A stretch of 64,000 bases of DNA from assembly GCF_000152725.1 (NCBI RefSeq), contig NZ_AAMO01000015.1, positions 22,895-86,894 of the forward strand, given 5' to 3'. The position numbers were made by a program, and so were the translations under genes. Of this stretch, positions 43,836 to 52,576 are shown piece after piece; the first letter of the stretch is position 1, and each line of letters begins with the position of its first letter. Source of the stretch: Pseudooceanicola batsensis HTCC2597 (GTDB taxonomy: Bacteria > Pseudomonadota > Alphaproteobacteria > Rhodobacterales > Rhodobacteraceae). The notes beneath the pieces are model-generated. The model saw only the letters and a list, made by a program, of their open reading frames with translations. It made no database searches and was not told the origin of the DNA.

Positions 43836-44990
43836 ATGGACTTCAATTTCCTTTCCACCCCGAGGATCGTCTGCGAGAGCGGTGGGCTTGGCCGGATCGG
43901 CAGCCTGATGCAAGATTTGTCTTGCACCCGTGCGCTGGTCGTGACGGACCCGGGCATATTGGCCTGTGGTTTTGCGGACGAGGCAGCCGCCTCACTTAGG
44001 GCTGCTGGCATCGAGGTTGAGATTTTTCATAAAGTCGAAGCGGACCCCCCGATCGCTGTCGTCGAGGCCGCGGTAGAGGTCGCGCGGGCCTTTGGTGCTG
44101 ACGGAATCATCGGACTTGGCGGCGGCAGTTCACTGGACACTGCCAAGGTCATCGCAGCGGCGGTAGCCAACGATCAACCGATTACGGACATGATCGGGAT
44201 TAATCAGGTCACCGATAAACGCTTGCCACTGATCCAGGTGCCAACCACGGCAGGGACCGGATCAGAGGTAACATGGGTGTCCGTGCTGACTTCGGAAAGC
44301 CACGAAAAAAAAGCGGTATATGCACCGCAGCTTCTGCCTGACGTTGCCTTGCTAGATGCAAAGCTAACATTGGGAATGCCTCGTCACATCACAGCGGCCA
44401 CGGCGTTAGACGCAATGGTTCACGCCATTGAGGCAGTAACCAGTCGCACCAGAAAGAATCCCATTTCCGATGGAATGGCGGACAAAGCGCTGGTGCTTCT
44501 CGGTCAGAACTTACCAATCGTCATGGAAACGCCTTCGGACCTGTCAGCGCGAGAGGCCATGCTGTTGGGGGCGACACTGGCTGGGATGGCCTTCATTAAT
44601 GCCAGCGTGGGGGCGATTCATGCCTTGTCATACCCACTTGGAACAGGTTTCAAGGTTCCTCACGGGCACGCAAACGCTCTGGTCGCAGGACCAGTGATGA
44701 GGTTCAACATGCCCGTTGCAGAAGCTGAATATGCTCGTCTATCGCGGTTACTACTGCCCTCGCGGCCTTTCAACTCTGATGCGGCTGCGGCCCATGGCCT
44801 GATCGACGAGATGGAACGGATGCTAGTCGAAAGCGGACTTGAGTCTCGACTTTCTGGTGTCGGAGTGACCGAGGCAGCCATTCCCGGAATGGCTAATGAG
44901 GTCGTGACCGGTATCACGCGATTGCTGGAGACCAACCCGCGCGACATGACAGCCGAAGATGTGTCGCGCCTCTATCAGGAGGCGCTTTGA
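43836..44990 (+). CDS. Iron-containing alcohol dehydrogenase, probable 6-hydroxyhexanoate dehydrogenase
   Basis: A 384-residue group III (Fe-type) dehydrogenase. Seen: the nucleotide motif GLGGGSSLDTAK (93-104), PTTAGTGSEVT, and metal ligands Asp192, His196, His262 and His276 (LDAMVHAIEA, AIHALSYPLG, VPHGHAN). It would oxidise 6-hydroxyhexanoate to 6-oxohexanoate with NAD. The gene ends in a TGATG overlap with the CoA-transferase gene. Known cyclohexanol pathways use a different dehydrogenase family at this step in some hosts, so the exact assignment is an inference from gene content. Confidence 0.82.
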   Translation: MDFNFLSTPRIVCESGGLGRIGSLMQDLSCTRALVVTDPGILACGFADEAAASLRAAGIEVEIFHKVEADPPIAVVEAAVEVARAFGADGIIGLGGGSSLDTAKVIAAAVANDQPITDMIGINQVTDKRLPLIQVPTTAGTGSEVTWVSVLTSESHEKKAVYAPQLLPDVALLDAKLTLGMPRHITAATALDAMVHAIEAVTSRTRKNPISDGMADKALVLLGQNLPIVMETPSDLSAREAMLLGATLAGMAFINASVGAIHALSYPLGTGFKVPHGHANALVAGPVMRFNMPVAEAEYARLSRLLLPSRPFNSDAAAAHGLIDEMERMLVESGLESRLSGVGVTEAAIPGMANEVVTGITRLLETNPRDMTAEDVSRLYQEAL

Positions 44991-46192
44991 TGGCTGGCTC
45001 ATTGGACGGGATCAAGGTGGTCGACCTCAGCCGCGTGCTGGGCGGGCCTTACTGCACCCAAATGCTTGCGGATCATGGCGCTGAGGTCATCAAGGTGGAG
45101 CCGCCTCTGGGCGACGAGACCCGCAGTTGGGGCCCGCCTTTCAATGATGAACTCAGCGCTTATTTCTCTGGCGCCAACCGCAACAAGCGGTCCATCGCTA
45201 TCGATCTGCAGCAACCGGAAGGGCGCGACCTGATTTTGCGGTTTCTTCAGGATGCGGATGTTTTAGTTCACAATTTTAAGTCTGGTACTCTTGAAAAATG
45301 GGGGCTTGGTTATGCTGATGTTCTCAGGGCACGTTTTCCTAGACTGGTACTCTGCCATGTGACTGGATTTGGTTCCGATGGCCCACTTGGCGGTTTTCCC
45401 GGCTATGACGCCGTGGTACAAGCTATGACGGGCCTCATGAGCATCAACGGCAATCCCTCCGAAGGCCCGACACGCATGGGTACGCCCATCGTGGACATCG
45501 GCACCGGTCTGATCGCCTGTAACGCTATTCTCGCCGCACTTTTGGAACGGGGCCGGTCCGGATTGGGCCAAGCCATCGAAGTGCCGCTATATGATTGCGC
45601 GATCAGCATGATGCATCCCCAAGCGGCTAATTCCCTCATGTCCGGACAGATACCAATGGCGACCGGCAATGGGCATCCAAATATCGTACCATACGACATG
45701 TTCGAAACAAGTAATGGCAAACTCTATCTGGCTATCGGTAACAATGGTCAGTTCGCAAAACTCTGTGACGTGCTTGGCCTACCTGAGGTGCCCTGCGATC
45801 CACGATTTGCCGACAATGCCGCGCGTCTTGCGCATCGGTCAGAGATGACAGAGGTCTTGTCAGAGTGCCTGGTGCAACATGACGCCTTCAAACTTGAGCC
45901 GGTGCTTTTGAAAGCTGGGATTCCCGCCGGAGTCGTTCGGAATGTGAATGAAGCGTTGGAGCATCCACACACCCGACATCGCGGCATGGTGGTATCAGTT
46001 GGCACCTACCGCGGCACCGGCGTGCCAGCACGCTTGTCGCGTACCCCCGGAGCGGTTCGCGCGGCACCGCCTCGCTTCGGGCAGCATAGTAGGGAGTTGC
46101 TTAGCGAGGCTGGACTGACAGAAGCTGAAATCGATAGATTGACTCAAGCGAATATCGTTCGAGAAGAACCGCGGATGCGCGAGACGACCTAA
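44990..46192 (+). CDS. Family III (CaiB/Frc) CoA-transferase
   Basis: A 400-residue CoA-transferase. Seen: KVVDLSRVLGGPYCTQMLADHGAEVIKVE (in parts: LSRVLGGPYC, DHGAEVIKVE), NRNKRSIAIDL, VTGFGSDGP, and Asp169 in GTPIVDIGTG, the same position as the catalytic Asp169 of formyl-CoA transferase. It would load CoA onto adipate, probably from succinyl-CoA formed by the thiolase, which would make activation free of ATP. The start is ATG 44990 (overlapping the previous TGA); the preceding TTG is not needed. Confidence 0.85.
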   Translation: MAGSLDGIKVVDLSRVLGGPYCTQMLADHGAEVIKVEPPLGDETRSWGPPFNDELSAYFSGANRNKRSIAIDLQQPEGRDLILRFLQDADVLVHNFKSGTLEKWGLGYADVLRARFPRLVLCHVTGFGSDGPLGGFPGYDAVVQAMTGLMSINGNPSEGPTRMGTPIVDIGTGLIACNAILAALLERGRSGLGQAIEVPLYDCAISMMHPQAANSLMSGQIPMATGNGHPNIVPYDMFETSNGKLYLAIGNNGQFAKLCDVLGLPEVPCDPRFADNAARLAHRSEMTEVLSECLVQHDAFKLEPVLLKAGIPAGVVRNVNEALEHPHTRHRGMVVSVGTYRGTGVPARLSRTPGAVRAAPPRFGQHSRELLSEAGLTEAEIDRLTQANIVREEPRMRETT

Positions 46193-46244
46193 GCCGAAAT
46201 TTCAGCTCAAGCGGACGATCGTGAAAAAGTTCAGGGAGGCCAAG

Positions 46245-47126
46245 ATGGAAAGACTGCTCATATCACCGGACCGGATACCCGAATGGATTCCCGGCACGAC
46301 TACGTTGGACAGTTCCGGGTGCAACTGGAACGGCATTACCCTGAAGGGCTATCGTTATGAGCGACAAGACGCGGCAATTCCCCCCATGCGCGACTATATG
46401 ATTGTTGCATATGATGGCGCGCCAACCACTATGCGCCGCACGAGTGGCGGCCCATGGCAAAGCGCGCGCGTAGAGAAAGGTAGGATTTCCTTGCTCACGC
46501 GTGCAGAGGAATCCACTTGGAGTTGGTCCGAGCCTATCACGGTTAGACACGTCTATCTCAGTCACAGTGAACTCGAAAACACGGCCCTTTCGGTCTTTGA
46601 TCGTGACCCGAAGTCCATTGAGATCAATGATTGTCTGTCTGCGAAGGACCCCTGTATCCTGAACTGCATCCAATTGCTAGAGAATGAGCTAAAGAACGGT
46701 GGAATCGGCCAGAGATTGATCATCGACGCCCTGCGCATCCAGATCGCCGTTCACCTTCTGCGTCAGTACGCCAAGGTCTCTTTGACCAGCGACGCAAACT
46801 CGAACTTCAGCCCTGCTCAAAGGCAGAGAATCATCGATCTCGTTGAAAGCTGCTTAGGTGAAAACCTCAGTCTGGAAGACATGGCCGCATCTATCGGTTT
46901 CAGCCAGTTTCACTTTTCGCGTCAGTTCAAGGCGGAGTTTGGGTTGGCACCGTATGCATATGTTTTGCGCAAGCGAATATCGAAGGCCCAGGAGATGCTG
47001 AGAAAGGGTAATGCCCCCCTGAAAGTGGTCGCGCTTGACTGCGGTTTTGCAGATCAGAGTCATTTTAGTCGAACTTTTCGAAAAATGACAGGCGCGACCC
47101 CCGCCGAATTCCGGCGCATGGCATAA
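46245..47126 (+). CDS. AraC-family transcriptional regulator
   Basis: A 293-residue regulator. The C-terminal third has two helix-turn-helix units: LSLEDMAASIGFSQFHFSRQFKAEFG (in parts: LEDMAASIGFSQFHFSR) and APLKVVALDCGFADQSHFSRTFRKMTGATPAEFR (DCGFADQSHFSRTFRK). The N-terminal domain is not a typical cupin and no effector site is clear. GGGAGG five bases before ATG 46245 sets the start. ChnR, the known activator of cyclohexanol genes in Acinetobacter, is also AraC-type; orthology is not shown. It probably activates the leftward operon that begins at 35797. Confidence 0.87.
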   Translation: MERLLISPDRIPEWIPGTTTLDSSGCNWNGITLKGYRYERQDAAIPPMRDYMIVAYDGAPTTMRRTSGGPWQSARVEKGRISLLTRAEESTWSWSEPITVRHVYLSHSELENTALSVFDRDPKSIEINDCLSAKDPCILNCIQLLENELKNGGIGQRLIIDALRIQIAVHLLRQYAKVSLTSDANSNFSPAQRQRIIDLVESCLGENLSLEDMAASIGFSQFHFSRQFKAEFGLAPYAYVLRKRISKAQEMLRKGNAPLKVVALDCGFADQSHFSRTFRKMTGATPAEFRRMA

Positions 47127-47199
47127 TGACCGGAAAACTATTCCTTCCTATCGCTGTCACGCACCAGAGACAAAGAAATGTTGAGCCCGTAACGCTGCA

Positions 47200-47658
47200 A
47201 TGAATGTACCAGAAACAGAATTTAAACCACGATTTGCCTTCGAACGCAGGATTTTCTTTGGCGACTGTGACCAGCTGGGAATCGCCTTTACTGGCCGGAT
47301 TACGAATTTCGCGCTGGAAGCGATCGAGACTTTCTGGGACGATTTGCTTTCAGGCCGGGGCTGGCTTTTTCTACTCACGGAAAGAAACACGGCCATGCCT
47401 TTTGTCTCTATGGACCTACAATTCCATGCGCCGGTGAAAGCAGGCGCGAACCTAGCATGCGAGGTCTATGTGGTCCATGTCGGGGAAAGTTCAGTTGGTC
47501 TAAAAGTTGTCGGCCGTCAGCATGACTTGATTTGCTTCGAATGCGAAACGAAGTCAGTTTTCCGAGATGCTTCAACATTTGGTAAAGTCAAAATTGAAAG
47601 CTCAATTCGGCAGATTTTGCTCGCGGAAGTGGGTTCGGAAAATCAAACAGTGAGCTAG
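47200..47658 (+). CDS. Hot-dog acyl-CoA thioesterase (4-hydroxybenzoyl-CoA thioesterase type)
   Basis: A 152-residue hot-dog protein. Seen: FFGDCDQLGIAF at 19-30, where Asp24 matches the catalytic Asp of 4-hydroxybenzoyl-CoA thioesterase (FGDCDPAGI), then LEAIETFWDDL and MDLQFHAPVKAGANL. It would release CoA from trapped acyl-CoA intermediates in the adipate route. It is the last gene of the island before the plasmid ParB-like gene. Confidence 0.8.
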   Translation: MNVPETEFKPRFAFERRIFFGDCDQLGIAFTGRITNFALEAIETFWDDLLSGRGWLFLLTERNTAMPFVSMDLQFHAPVKAGANLACEVYVVHVGESSVGLKVVGRQHDLICFECETKSVFRDASTFGKVKIESSIRQILLAEVGSENQTVS

Positions 47659-47807
47659 GCCTGTAGGCTTTGGAGACAGCAAAGCCTGTGCAAAACGATC
47701 TCATGTAAGGGAACACAAGAAAAAGCCAGAGAAAGGGAAGCCCGGGTGCCGGGCTTGAAAGGATAGAGAGAGGCTCTTCCGGGTCCGGCGTGACAAGGAC
47801 CCTGACC

Positions 47808-49979
47808 ATGGCCAAGACCACAACCCGCCCGAAACCCGCCACTGCGAAGAAAACCGAAGCCACTGAGTTGTCCGTGCCTGGCGGCGGGACCGACATCCGG
47901 ATGATCCCGCTCGACCAGTTGGAGCCGAGCCCGCTCAACGTTCGAAAAGTTGCGGCCAGCGCCAGCGACGATGCTGAGCTCCTCGTCAGTATCCGCGAGA
48001 CCGGAATTAAACAGAATCTGGTGGTTCATGCGCTGTCAGAGACACGTTTTGCAGTCGATGCCGGCGGTCGTCGCCTCAAGGCGCTGAAGCAGCTCGCTGA
48101 GGACAGCGTCATCCCCGCCGATCACCCCGTGCCCTGCCTCGTCGATGATAAGCGCAACGCCATCCTTACTTCTGCAACTGAAAACCTCCAGCGCGCGGCG
48201 ATGCACCCCGCCGACCAGTTCGAGGCTTTTGAGGCGATGATCGCCGAGGGCCGCAGCGAAGACGAGATCGCGCTCAAATTCGGCGTCTCCGTCGACCTGG
48301 TGCGCCGCCGCCTCAAACTCGCCCGTGTCGCGCCCGAGATCATCGAGCAGTTCCGCGCGGGTGATCTGACCCTTGAATGCGTGATGGCTTTCACACTGAC
48401 CGACGACCATGATCGCCAGCTGGCGGTCTGGAACGCAGTGAAGGGCGGCTATCACATCCATCCGCAAAGCATCAAACGCCATCTTACCGAGACCGCCCAT
48501 TCGGCGAACTCGGCCATCGGGCGCTTTGTCGGCATTGAGGCCTATGAGGCGGCGGGTGGTGTTCTGCTGCGCGATCTCTTCGACGACCGCGCCAGCGCCC
48601 ATATGGAGAACCCCGAACTCCTAGAGCGTCTCGCCATCGAAAAGCTGCAGGCTGCGGCGAAAACCTTCGAGGGAACGTGGAAATGGGTCGAGGTGCATCT
48701 CTCGGTGGATTACGGCGCGTTTCGCAGCTTCGGGCGGGTCTATCCGCAGGACATCGACCCCGATCCGGACCTGCTCACCGAAGAAGAACGTCTCATTGCG
48801 CGCGAGGAAGAACTGGCGGCGAAGAATGACGGCGAGGACTGGACGGACGCGGAGACGGAAGAATATTATGCCATCGAGCCGCGCCTGCGCGAGATCGAGG
48901 CCCTGCAACGCGAACGGCAGCCTTACGCGGACGAAGATCGTGCCATCGCGGGCGTGGTTCTGACCATCGGTCATGACGGCGCGCTGCGTGTCGAGAAAGG
49001 CCTCGTGCGGCCAGAAGATATCCCCGCTGCGGTCGTCCCGAGCGAAAATAGTGCTGACGCGGGTGATGCCCCGTCTCCTGTCCGCCCGAACGTGACGCCG
49101 CCAACCTCCTCGACACCGGTGCCCACCTCCGACCCGGCCGCGACCTTGCGCAAGGCGAACGGGATTTCGGCGAGCCTCGCCGACGATCTGCGCGCGACGC
49201 GTCAGCATATCCTTCGGGCGCATCTGGCGGCGGATTTCGAGGTGGCGTTCGATGCGATGCTCTACGCGCTCTGCGAGCAGGCTCTGGGGCGGTCCTACAA
49301 CAACGAGGCGCTCGATATCTCGATCCGGCCCTTCCAGGCGCAGAACCGCGAGGTGCTGCATTCGGATACTGTTGCCCAGAAGATGCTCGAGGCGCTGGAG
49401 CAGGGCCTCGCCACCGACTGGATTACGCTGGAGAAGCCCGAAAACTTCCGGGCGATGTCGGCGCTGCCCATTGCCGCCAAGCAGGCGCTTTTCGCCTGGG
49501 CGACGGGTCTGGCAGTCAAGCCGCAGCTTTCCTCCGACAATCGCCCCTCCCCGATCATCGAGGAGATCGGCGCGCGTCTTGACGTCGATGTGGCGGCCTG
49601 CTGGCGCCCGACTGCTCAGAATTACTGGGGTCGGGTCAACAAGGGGCATGCGGTCGCTACCGCGCGCAAGCTCATTGGCGACGATTACGCCGAAGATCGC
49701 AATCGCGAGCGTAAGGGCGATATCGCGGCCGCGATGGAGCGGGCCTTCGCGGAAACGGCCGGCGAGACGGAAGGGTTCGACGCCGCAACGGTTGTCAGGA
49801 CGACGCGCTGGCTGCCCGACGGGATGGTGTTTGCCGGTGCGGCGGAGGCTGTTGCCGACATGGCAGGCGAAGCGCCGGAGACCGAGGAGGGGGATGTGTC
49901 CGCCGAAGATTCTCTGAGCGACGCCGAGAGCGATGAACCGTCGTCCTTGCCCGCCTTCCTCAGCGAGGATGCGGCTTGA
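47808..49979 (+). CDS. ParB/RepB/Spo0J-family plasmid protein
   Basis: A 723-residue protein. Residues about 25-125 form the ParB N-terminal domain (IPLDQLEPSPLNVRK, ETGIKQNLVVHAL, VDAGGRRLKALKQLAE, SATENLQRAAMHPADQ) and the HTH follows (EDEIALKFGVSVDLVRRRLKLARV). Behind it are a long acidic helical region and a C-terminal domain with AISMLP-like helices I do not know. Such long ParB-like proteins sit with strawberry-notch helicases on many alphaproteobacterial plasmids; the job there may be DNA processing or transfer rather than partition. A true ParA-ParB pair is present at the right edge. ATG 47808 has AAGGA eight bases upstream. Confidence 0.82.
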   Translation: MAKTTTRPKPATAKKTEATELSVPGGGTDIRMIPLDQLEPSPLNVRKVAASASDDAELLVSIRETGIKQNLVVHALSETRFAVDAGGRRLKALKQLAEDSVIPADHPVPCLVDDKRNAILTSATENLQRAAMHPADQFEAFEAMIAEGRSEDEIALKFGVSVDLVRRRLKLARVAPEIIEQFRAGDLTLECVMAFTLTDDHDRQLAVWNAVKGGYHIHPQSIKRHLTETAHSANSAIGRFVGIEAYEAAGGVLLRDLFDDRASAHMENPELLERLAIEKLQAAAKTFEGTWKWVEVHLSVDYGAFRSFGRVYPQDIDPDPDLLTEEERLIAREEELAAKNDGEDWTDAETEEYYAIEPRLREIEALQRERQPYADEDRAIAGVVLTIGHDGALRVEKGLVRPEDIPAAVVPSENSADAGDAPSPVRPNVTPPTSSTPVPTSDPAATLRKANGISASLADDLRATRQHILRAHLAADFEVAFDAMLYALCEQALGRSYNNEALDISIRPFQAQNREVLHSDTVAQKMLEALEQGLATDWITLEKPENFRAMSALPIAAKQALFAWATGLAVKPQLSSDNRPSPIIEEIGARLDVDVAACWRPTAQNYWGRVNKGHAVATARKLIGDDYAEDRNRERKGDIAAAMERAFAETAGETEGFDAATVVRTTRWLPDGMVFAGAAEAVADMAGEAPETEEGDVSAEDSLSDAESDEPSSLPAFLSEDAA

Positions 49980-50015
49980 CGAGCCGCACGCTGACCTGAT
50001 CACGACATGAGCCTT

Positions 50016-50045
50016 GGGCCGTCCTCACATCGAGGGCGGCCCTTT
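50016..50045 (+). terminator. Hairpin followed by T after the ParB-like gene
   Basis: An 11-bp stem GGGCCGTCCTC / GAGGGCGGCCC (one G-U pair) with a 5-base loop and TTT. A related hairpin stands at 50513-50542 after the next gene, and the two share the following ...CGGCTG/GCGGGTT stretch. Confidence 0.55.
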
Positions 50046-50105
50046 CCGGCTGACGGGTTACCAACAGCCGATATCGGATCGGCGGGCCCGTCCCGGAGAT
50101 ATCCC

Positions 50106-50486
50106 ATGACCACCACACTTGACCTCGATCCCGTTAAGGAAGCCGCACTCGTCGCTTCGCAGAATGACGCCTTTCGTCGCTCTATCCTTGGCAATATCCT
50201 CGTCACCGATGCCCCGCAGGGCCAGTTCGTGATGACCCGTGGCGTTGCAGCGCTTGGGCCCGATGCCCAGCTTGCTCTCACCCGCAGCGTGGCTTCATTT
50301 GACGCGTTCAACGCTGACAGCGACCCGCAAGGATGGCACGAGATGGGCGTCATCGACCTCGACGGCACGAAGGTCTGGTTCAAGATCGACCTGTACGACG
50401 TCGACTACACCTATGGCTCGCCTGAGCCCTCCGATCCTGATCAGACGCGCCGGGTCCTGACCCTGCTTCTGCCGTCGGAATACTGA
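50106..50486 (+). CDS. DUF3768 family protein
   Basis: A 126-residue protein of the plasmid-borne DUF3768 family, function unknown. Seen: RRSILGNILVTDAPQGQFVMT, SFDAFNADSDPQGWHEMGVIDL (in parts: FDAFNADSDPQGWHEMG), VWFKIDLYDVDYTYGSP and a final RVLTLLLPSEY. GGAGATATCCC before ATG 50106 supports the start. It is a member of a run of small genes, each with its own hairpin-containing leader. Confidence 0.85.
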   Translation: MTTTLDLDPVKEAALVASQNDAFRRSILGNILVTDAPQGQFVMTRGVAALGPDAQLALTRSVASFDAFNADSDPQGWHEMGVIDLDGTKVWFKIDLYDVDYTYGSPEPSDPDQTRRVLTLLLPSEY

Positions 50487-50512
50487 CGCCCCTTTTTCAC
50501 CGACATCGCCAC

Positions 50513-50542
50513 GGATCGCCCTTGCACAAAGGGCGGTCCTTT
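50513..50542 (+). terminator. Hairpin followed by T after the DUF3768 gene
   Basis: An 11-bp stem GGATCGCCCTT / AAGGGCGGTCC with a short loop and TTTC, 27 bases after the stop codon. It resembles the hairpin at 50016-50045. Confidence 0.55.
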
Positions 50543-50602
50543 CGGGCTGGCGGGTTCCAAGGGGCGCGATGATCGTGTCCGGCCTGCCGCAGGAGACCAG
50601 AG

Positions 50603-50899
50603 ATGGCCAAGACACTCGACTACCAGATCACCCTCTATCCCGCACATCGCGATGGCGCCTTCGTCGTCACCCAGTTCCAGATGCTGGCGAACTACCCCGA
50701 AAAGCGCATCGAGGCCGCGGGCATGGATGATCTGATCGACCAAGTGACGCAGTTCGCGATGGAGCACGGCGAGAGCTGCAGCGCCTCGGTGCGCTGCCTC
50801 GCTCCGCGCAAACCGCCGGGGTTCAAGCGCGCGACCGAGAATTTGTATTTCAACCTGGTTGACCGGACGGCTGAGAAACGCGGCGACGCTGCGGCCTGA
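50603..50899 (+). CDS. Small hypothetical plasmid protein
   Basis: A 98-residue protein with an alpha/beta pattern (TLDYQITLYPAHRDGAFVVTQF, MDDLIDQVTQFAMEHG). No family name recalled. GGAGACC-type site seven bases before ATG. It belongs to the run of small housekeeping genes; a cysteine-rich-like spot (ESCSASVRC) is the only notable motif. Confidence 0.75.
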   Translation: MAKTLDYQITLYPAHRDGAFVVTQFQMLANYPEKRIEAAGMDDLIDQVTQFAMEHGESCSASVRCLAPRKPPGFKRATENLYFNLVDRTAEKRGDAAA

Positions 50900-50979
50900 A
50901 GCCCCCCAAAGGAAACCTCCGGGGCGCGGCCTGCAAGACGGTCGCCCTCACCCTCCCTCAATTCCAAAGGACCGAAGAT

Positions 50980-51363
50980 ATGACACAAGCAAATGATTTC
51001 TACGCGCAGATGCTCGAAGCCCAGAGACGGGCAGCCGAACAGCGGGTCGAGACCCGCGCGGCGCTTCTCACCGAACTGCGCGGCCTCGGCGTGACCGGCC
51101 TCGACGTGCAATATGAAGGCTATGGCGATTCCGGCAATGTCGAGGAGGTCGTCGTGACGCCTGACACGATTACCCTGACAGAAGAGCTGCGGCGACGGGT
51201 CGAAGATTTCGGCTGGGACTTTGCCTATGCGCTGAGCCCTGGCTTCGAAAACAACGAGGGCGGCTATGGCGAATTGACCTGGGCGCTCGAGACGGACAAG
51301 ATCGATGTCAGCCACTCGAACCGCTTCATCGAGACCGACACCACAGAACATGAGGGGCTCTGA
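50980..51363 (+). CDS. DUF6878 family protein
   Basis: A 127-residue protein that looks like DUF6878, an uncharacterised plasmid family. Seen: a helical start (YAQMLEAQRRAAEQRVETRAALL), LGVTGLDVQYEGYGDSGNVEEV and WDFAYALSPGFENNEGGYGELTW. AAAGGACC upstream supports the ATG. The gene stops one base before the next ATG. Confidence 0.75.
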   Translation: MTQANDFYAQMLEAQRRAAEQRVETRAALLTELRGLGVTGLDVQYEGYGDSGNVEEVVVTPDTITLTEELRRRVEDFGWDFAYALSPGFENNEGGYGELTWALETDKIDVSHSNRFIETDTTEHEGL

Positions 51364-51364
51364 C

Positions 51365-51841
51365 ATGGCACATCCTCTCCACCACGCCGAAAGCTCGGCC
51401 CGTAGATTTGGCGGTGTTCCAGATGATTACCAACATGTGCATGACTGGTTTGACTCATCTAAAGAGCACCTAGGTCTCTTTGTTCACAGAGCCCAAAAAC
51501 ATCATACGGTCGGGATTTATGATGCCGAGCGGGTGTTCGGTCGCAGCCTGATCAACAGCGCGGGCCGGGTCGTTCCGATCCGCTGGATCGGCGAGCAGCA
51601 TGTGCGCGAAGACTGCCAGGGGCGTATCCCGTCACTGGCTGACTGGCTCGGACGCATACAACCCGAACCGTGGATGGCCAATGGCCGGATCGACAACGAC
51701 CCGACGCAGATCGGCAGCGATCCGCGTGCGGCCTGGGTCCAGGCGGTTGCGGGTCACCAGACCATTCTTGGCTTTGAGGATTGGCTTCTCAAGGTCTCTG
51801 TCGAGCACGTCCAGCATCGCCAGAATCGCGCCGCCGCCTGA
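51365..51841 (+). CDS. DUF6915 family protein
   Basis: A 158-residue protein of the DUF6915 type, common beside DUF6878 on such plasmids. Seen: HPLHHAESSARRFGG, the acidic WFDSSKEHLG and a long His-rich stretch (HRAQKHHTVGIYDAERVFG), with IGEQHVREDC and LADWLGRIQPEPWM. The fold and job are unknown; His, Asp and Glu residues could bind metal. ATG 51365 directly follows the previous stop. Confidence 0.8.
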   Translation: MAHPLHHAESSARRFGGVPDDYQHVHDWFDSSKEHLGLFVHRAQKHHTVGIYDAERVFGRSLINSAGRVVPIRWIGEQHVREDCQGRIPSLADWLGRIQPEPWMANGRIDNDPTQIGSDPRAAWVQAVAGHQTILGFEDWLLKVSVEHVQHRQNRAAA

Positions 51842-51887
51842 TCCGCCGGGCGGCAAACTCACCAACCATCTGATCCCATCCAGATCG

Positions 51888-51934
51888 ACCCGCCTGCGCC
51901 ACAACCGGCTTGGCGGGTCGATTGCGTTTCGAGA
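51888..51934 (+). terminator. Stem-loop after the DUF6915 gene
   Basis: GATCGACCCGCC pairs with GGCGGGTCGATT across a 17-base loop. There is no T run, so it may be an attenuator or a leader hairpin for the next gene rather than a terminator. Confidence 0.4.
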
Positions 51935-51946
51935 AAGGACATGGAC

Positions 51947-52576
51947 ATGCAAGATCCCGTCTACGAGGAGGTCCACCAGGGCCACACGATCAAGATCTAC
52001 CACGACCCCGACGCTGAGGACCCACGAGAGTGGTGCAACCTCGGTACGCTGATCTGCTGGCACCGCCGCTATCGGCTGGGTGACAGCCATCAGTACGACA
52101 GCCCTGAGGCGTTCCTGCGCGATCTTGCGGGCGTCTCGGATCAGAGCGATCTCTCGATGGATCGTCTGCGGGACCGCGCCGAGCGGAAGGCAATCATTCT
52201 GCCTGTGTTTCTCTATGACCATTCCGGTCTCGCGATGAACACCGTCGGGTTCCACTGCCCGTGGGATTCTGGGCAGGTCGGTTACGTCTACGTGACGCTC
52301 GAAGCGGTCCGAAAGGAATTCGGTGTAAAACGCGTGACCAAGGCCCTGCGCGAACAGGCTGTAGACATCTTACGTGGTGAGACCGCCGACTACGATTCTT
52401 ACCTTGGTGGGCGTGTCTATGGTTACATCGTCGAACAGGGTGGCGAGGAGATCGACGCTTGCTGGGGGTTTGTTGGCGCCTATGAGACGCATTGTTTGCC
52501 GGAGGCGCGGAATGCCGTTCCTCGGTCCGATCCCCATGCGCCACCCGCGACCGGTGCATTGACCGCATATCCATAG
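51947..52576 (+). CDS. Hypothetical plasmid protein
   Basis: A 209-residue protein. Seen: an acidic start, DPREWCNLGTLICWHRRYRLGD, LPVFLYDHSGLAMNT and WDSGQVGYVYVT, then a helical end with ADYDSYLGGRVYGY. The WDSGQVGYIY motif recurs in phage and plasmid proteins of unknown function. ATG at 51947 is chosen because AAAGGA is seven bases away; ATG 51941 is too near. The GC content is that of its neighbours. Confidence 0.75.
   Translation: MQDPVYEEVHQGHTIKIYHDPDAEDPREWCNLGTLICWHRRYRLGDSHQYDSPEAFLRDLAGVSDQSDLSMDRLRDRAERKAIILPVFLYDHSGLAMNTVGFHCPWDSGQVGYVYVTLEAVRKEFGVKRVTKALREQAVDILRGETADYDSYLGGRVYGYIVEQGGEEIDACWGFVGAYETHCLPEARNAVPRSDPHAPPATGALTAYP

Noticed and set aside
26924..47658. Composite transposon carrying the whole catabolic island
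   Set aside because: The IS elements at the left and within the island are of different families, and no IS stands at the right edge, so they cannot form a pair.
33142..47658. Cyclopentanol rather than cyclohexanol pathway
   Set aside because: The C5 route would end with a decarboxylating glutaryl-CoA dehydrogenase and an acetoacetyl-CoA thiolase; the thiolase here has PcaF motifs. Not fully excluded.
48621..50003. Minus-strand open frame opposite the ParB-like gene
   Set aside because: Arg-rich product with no recognisable domain; the plus strand has ParB motifs.
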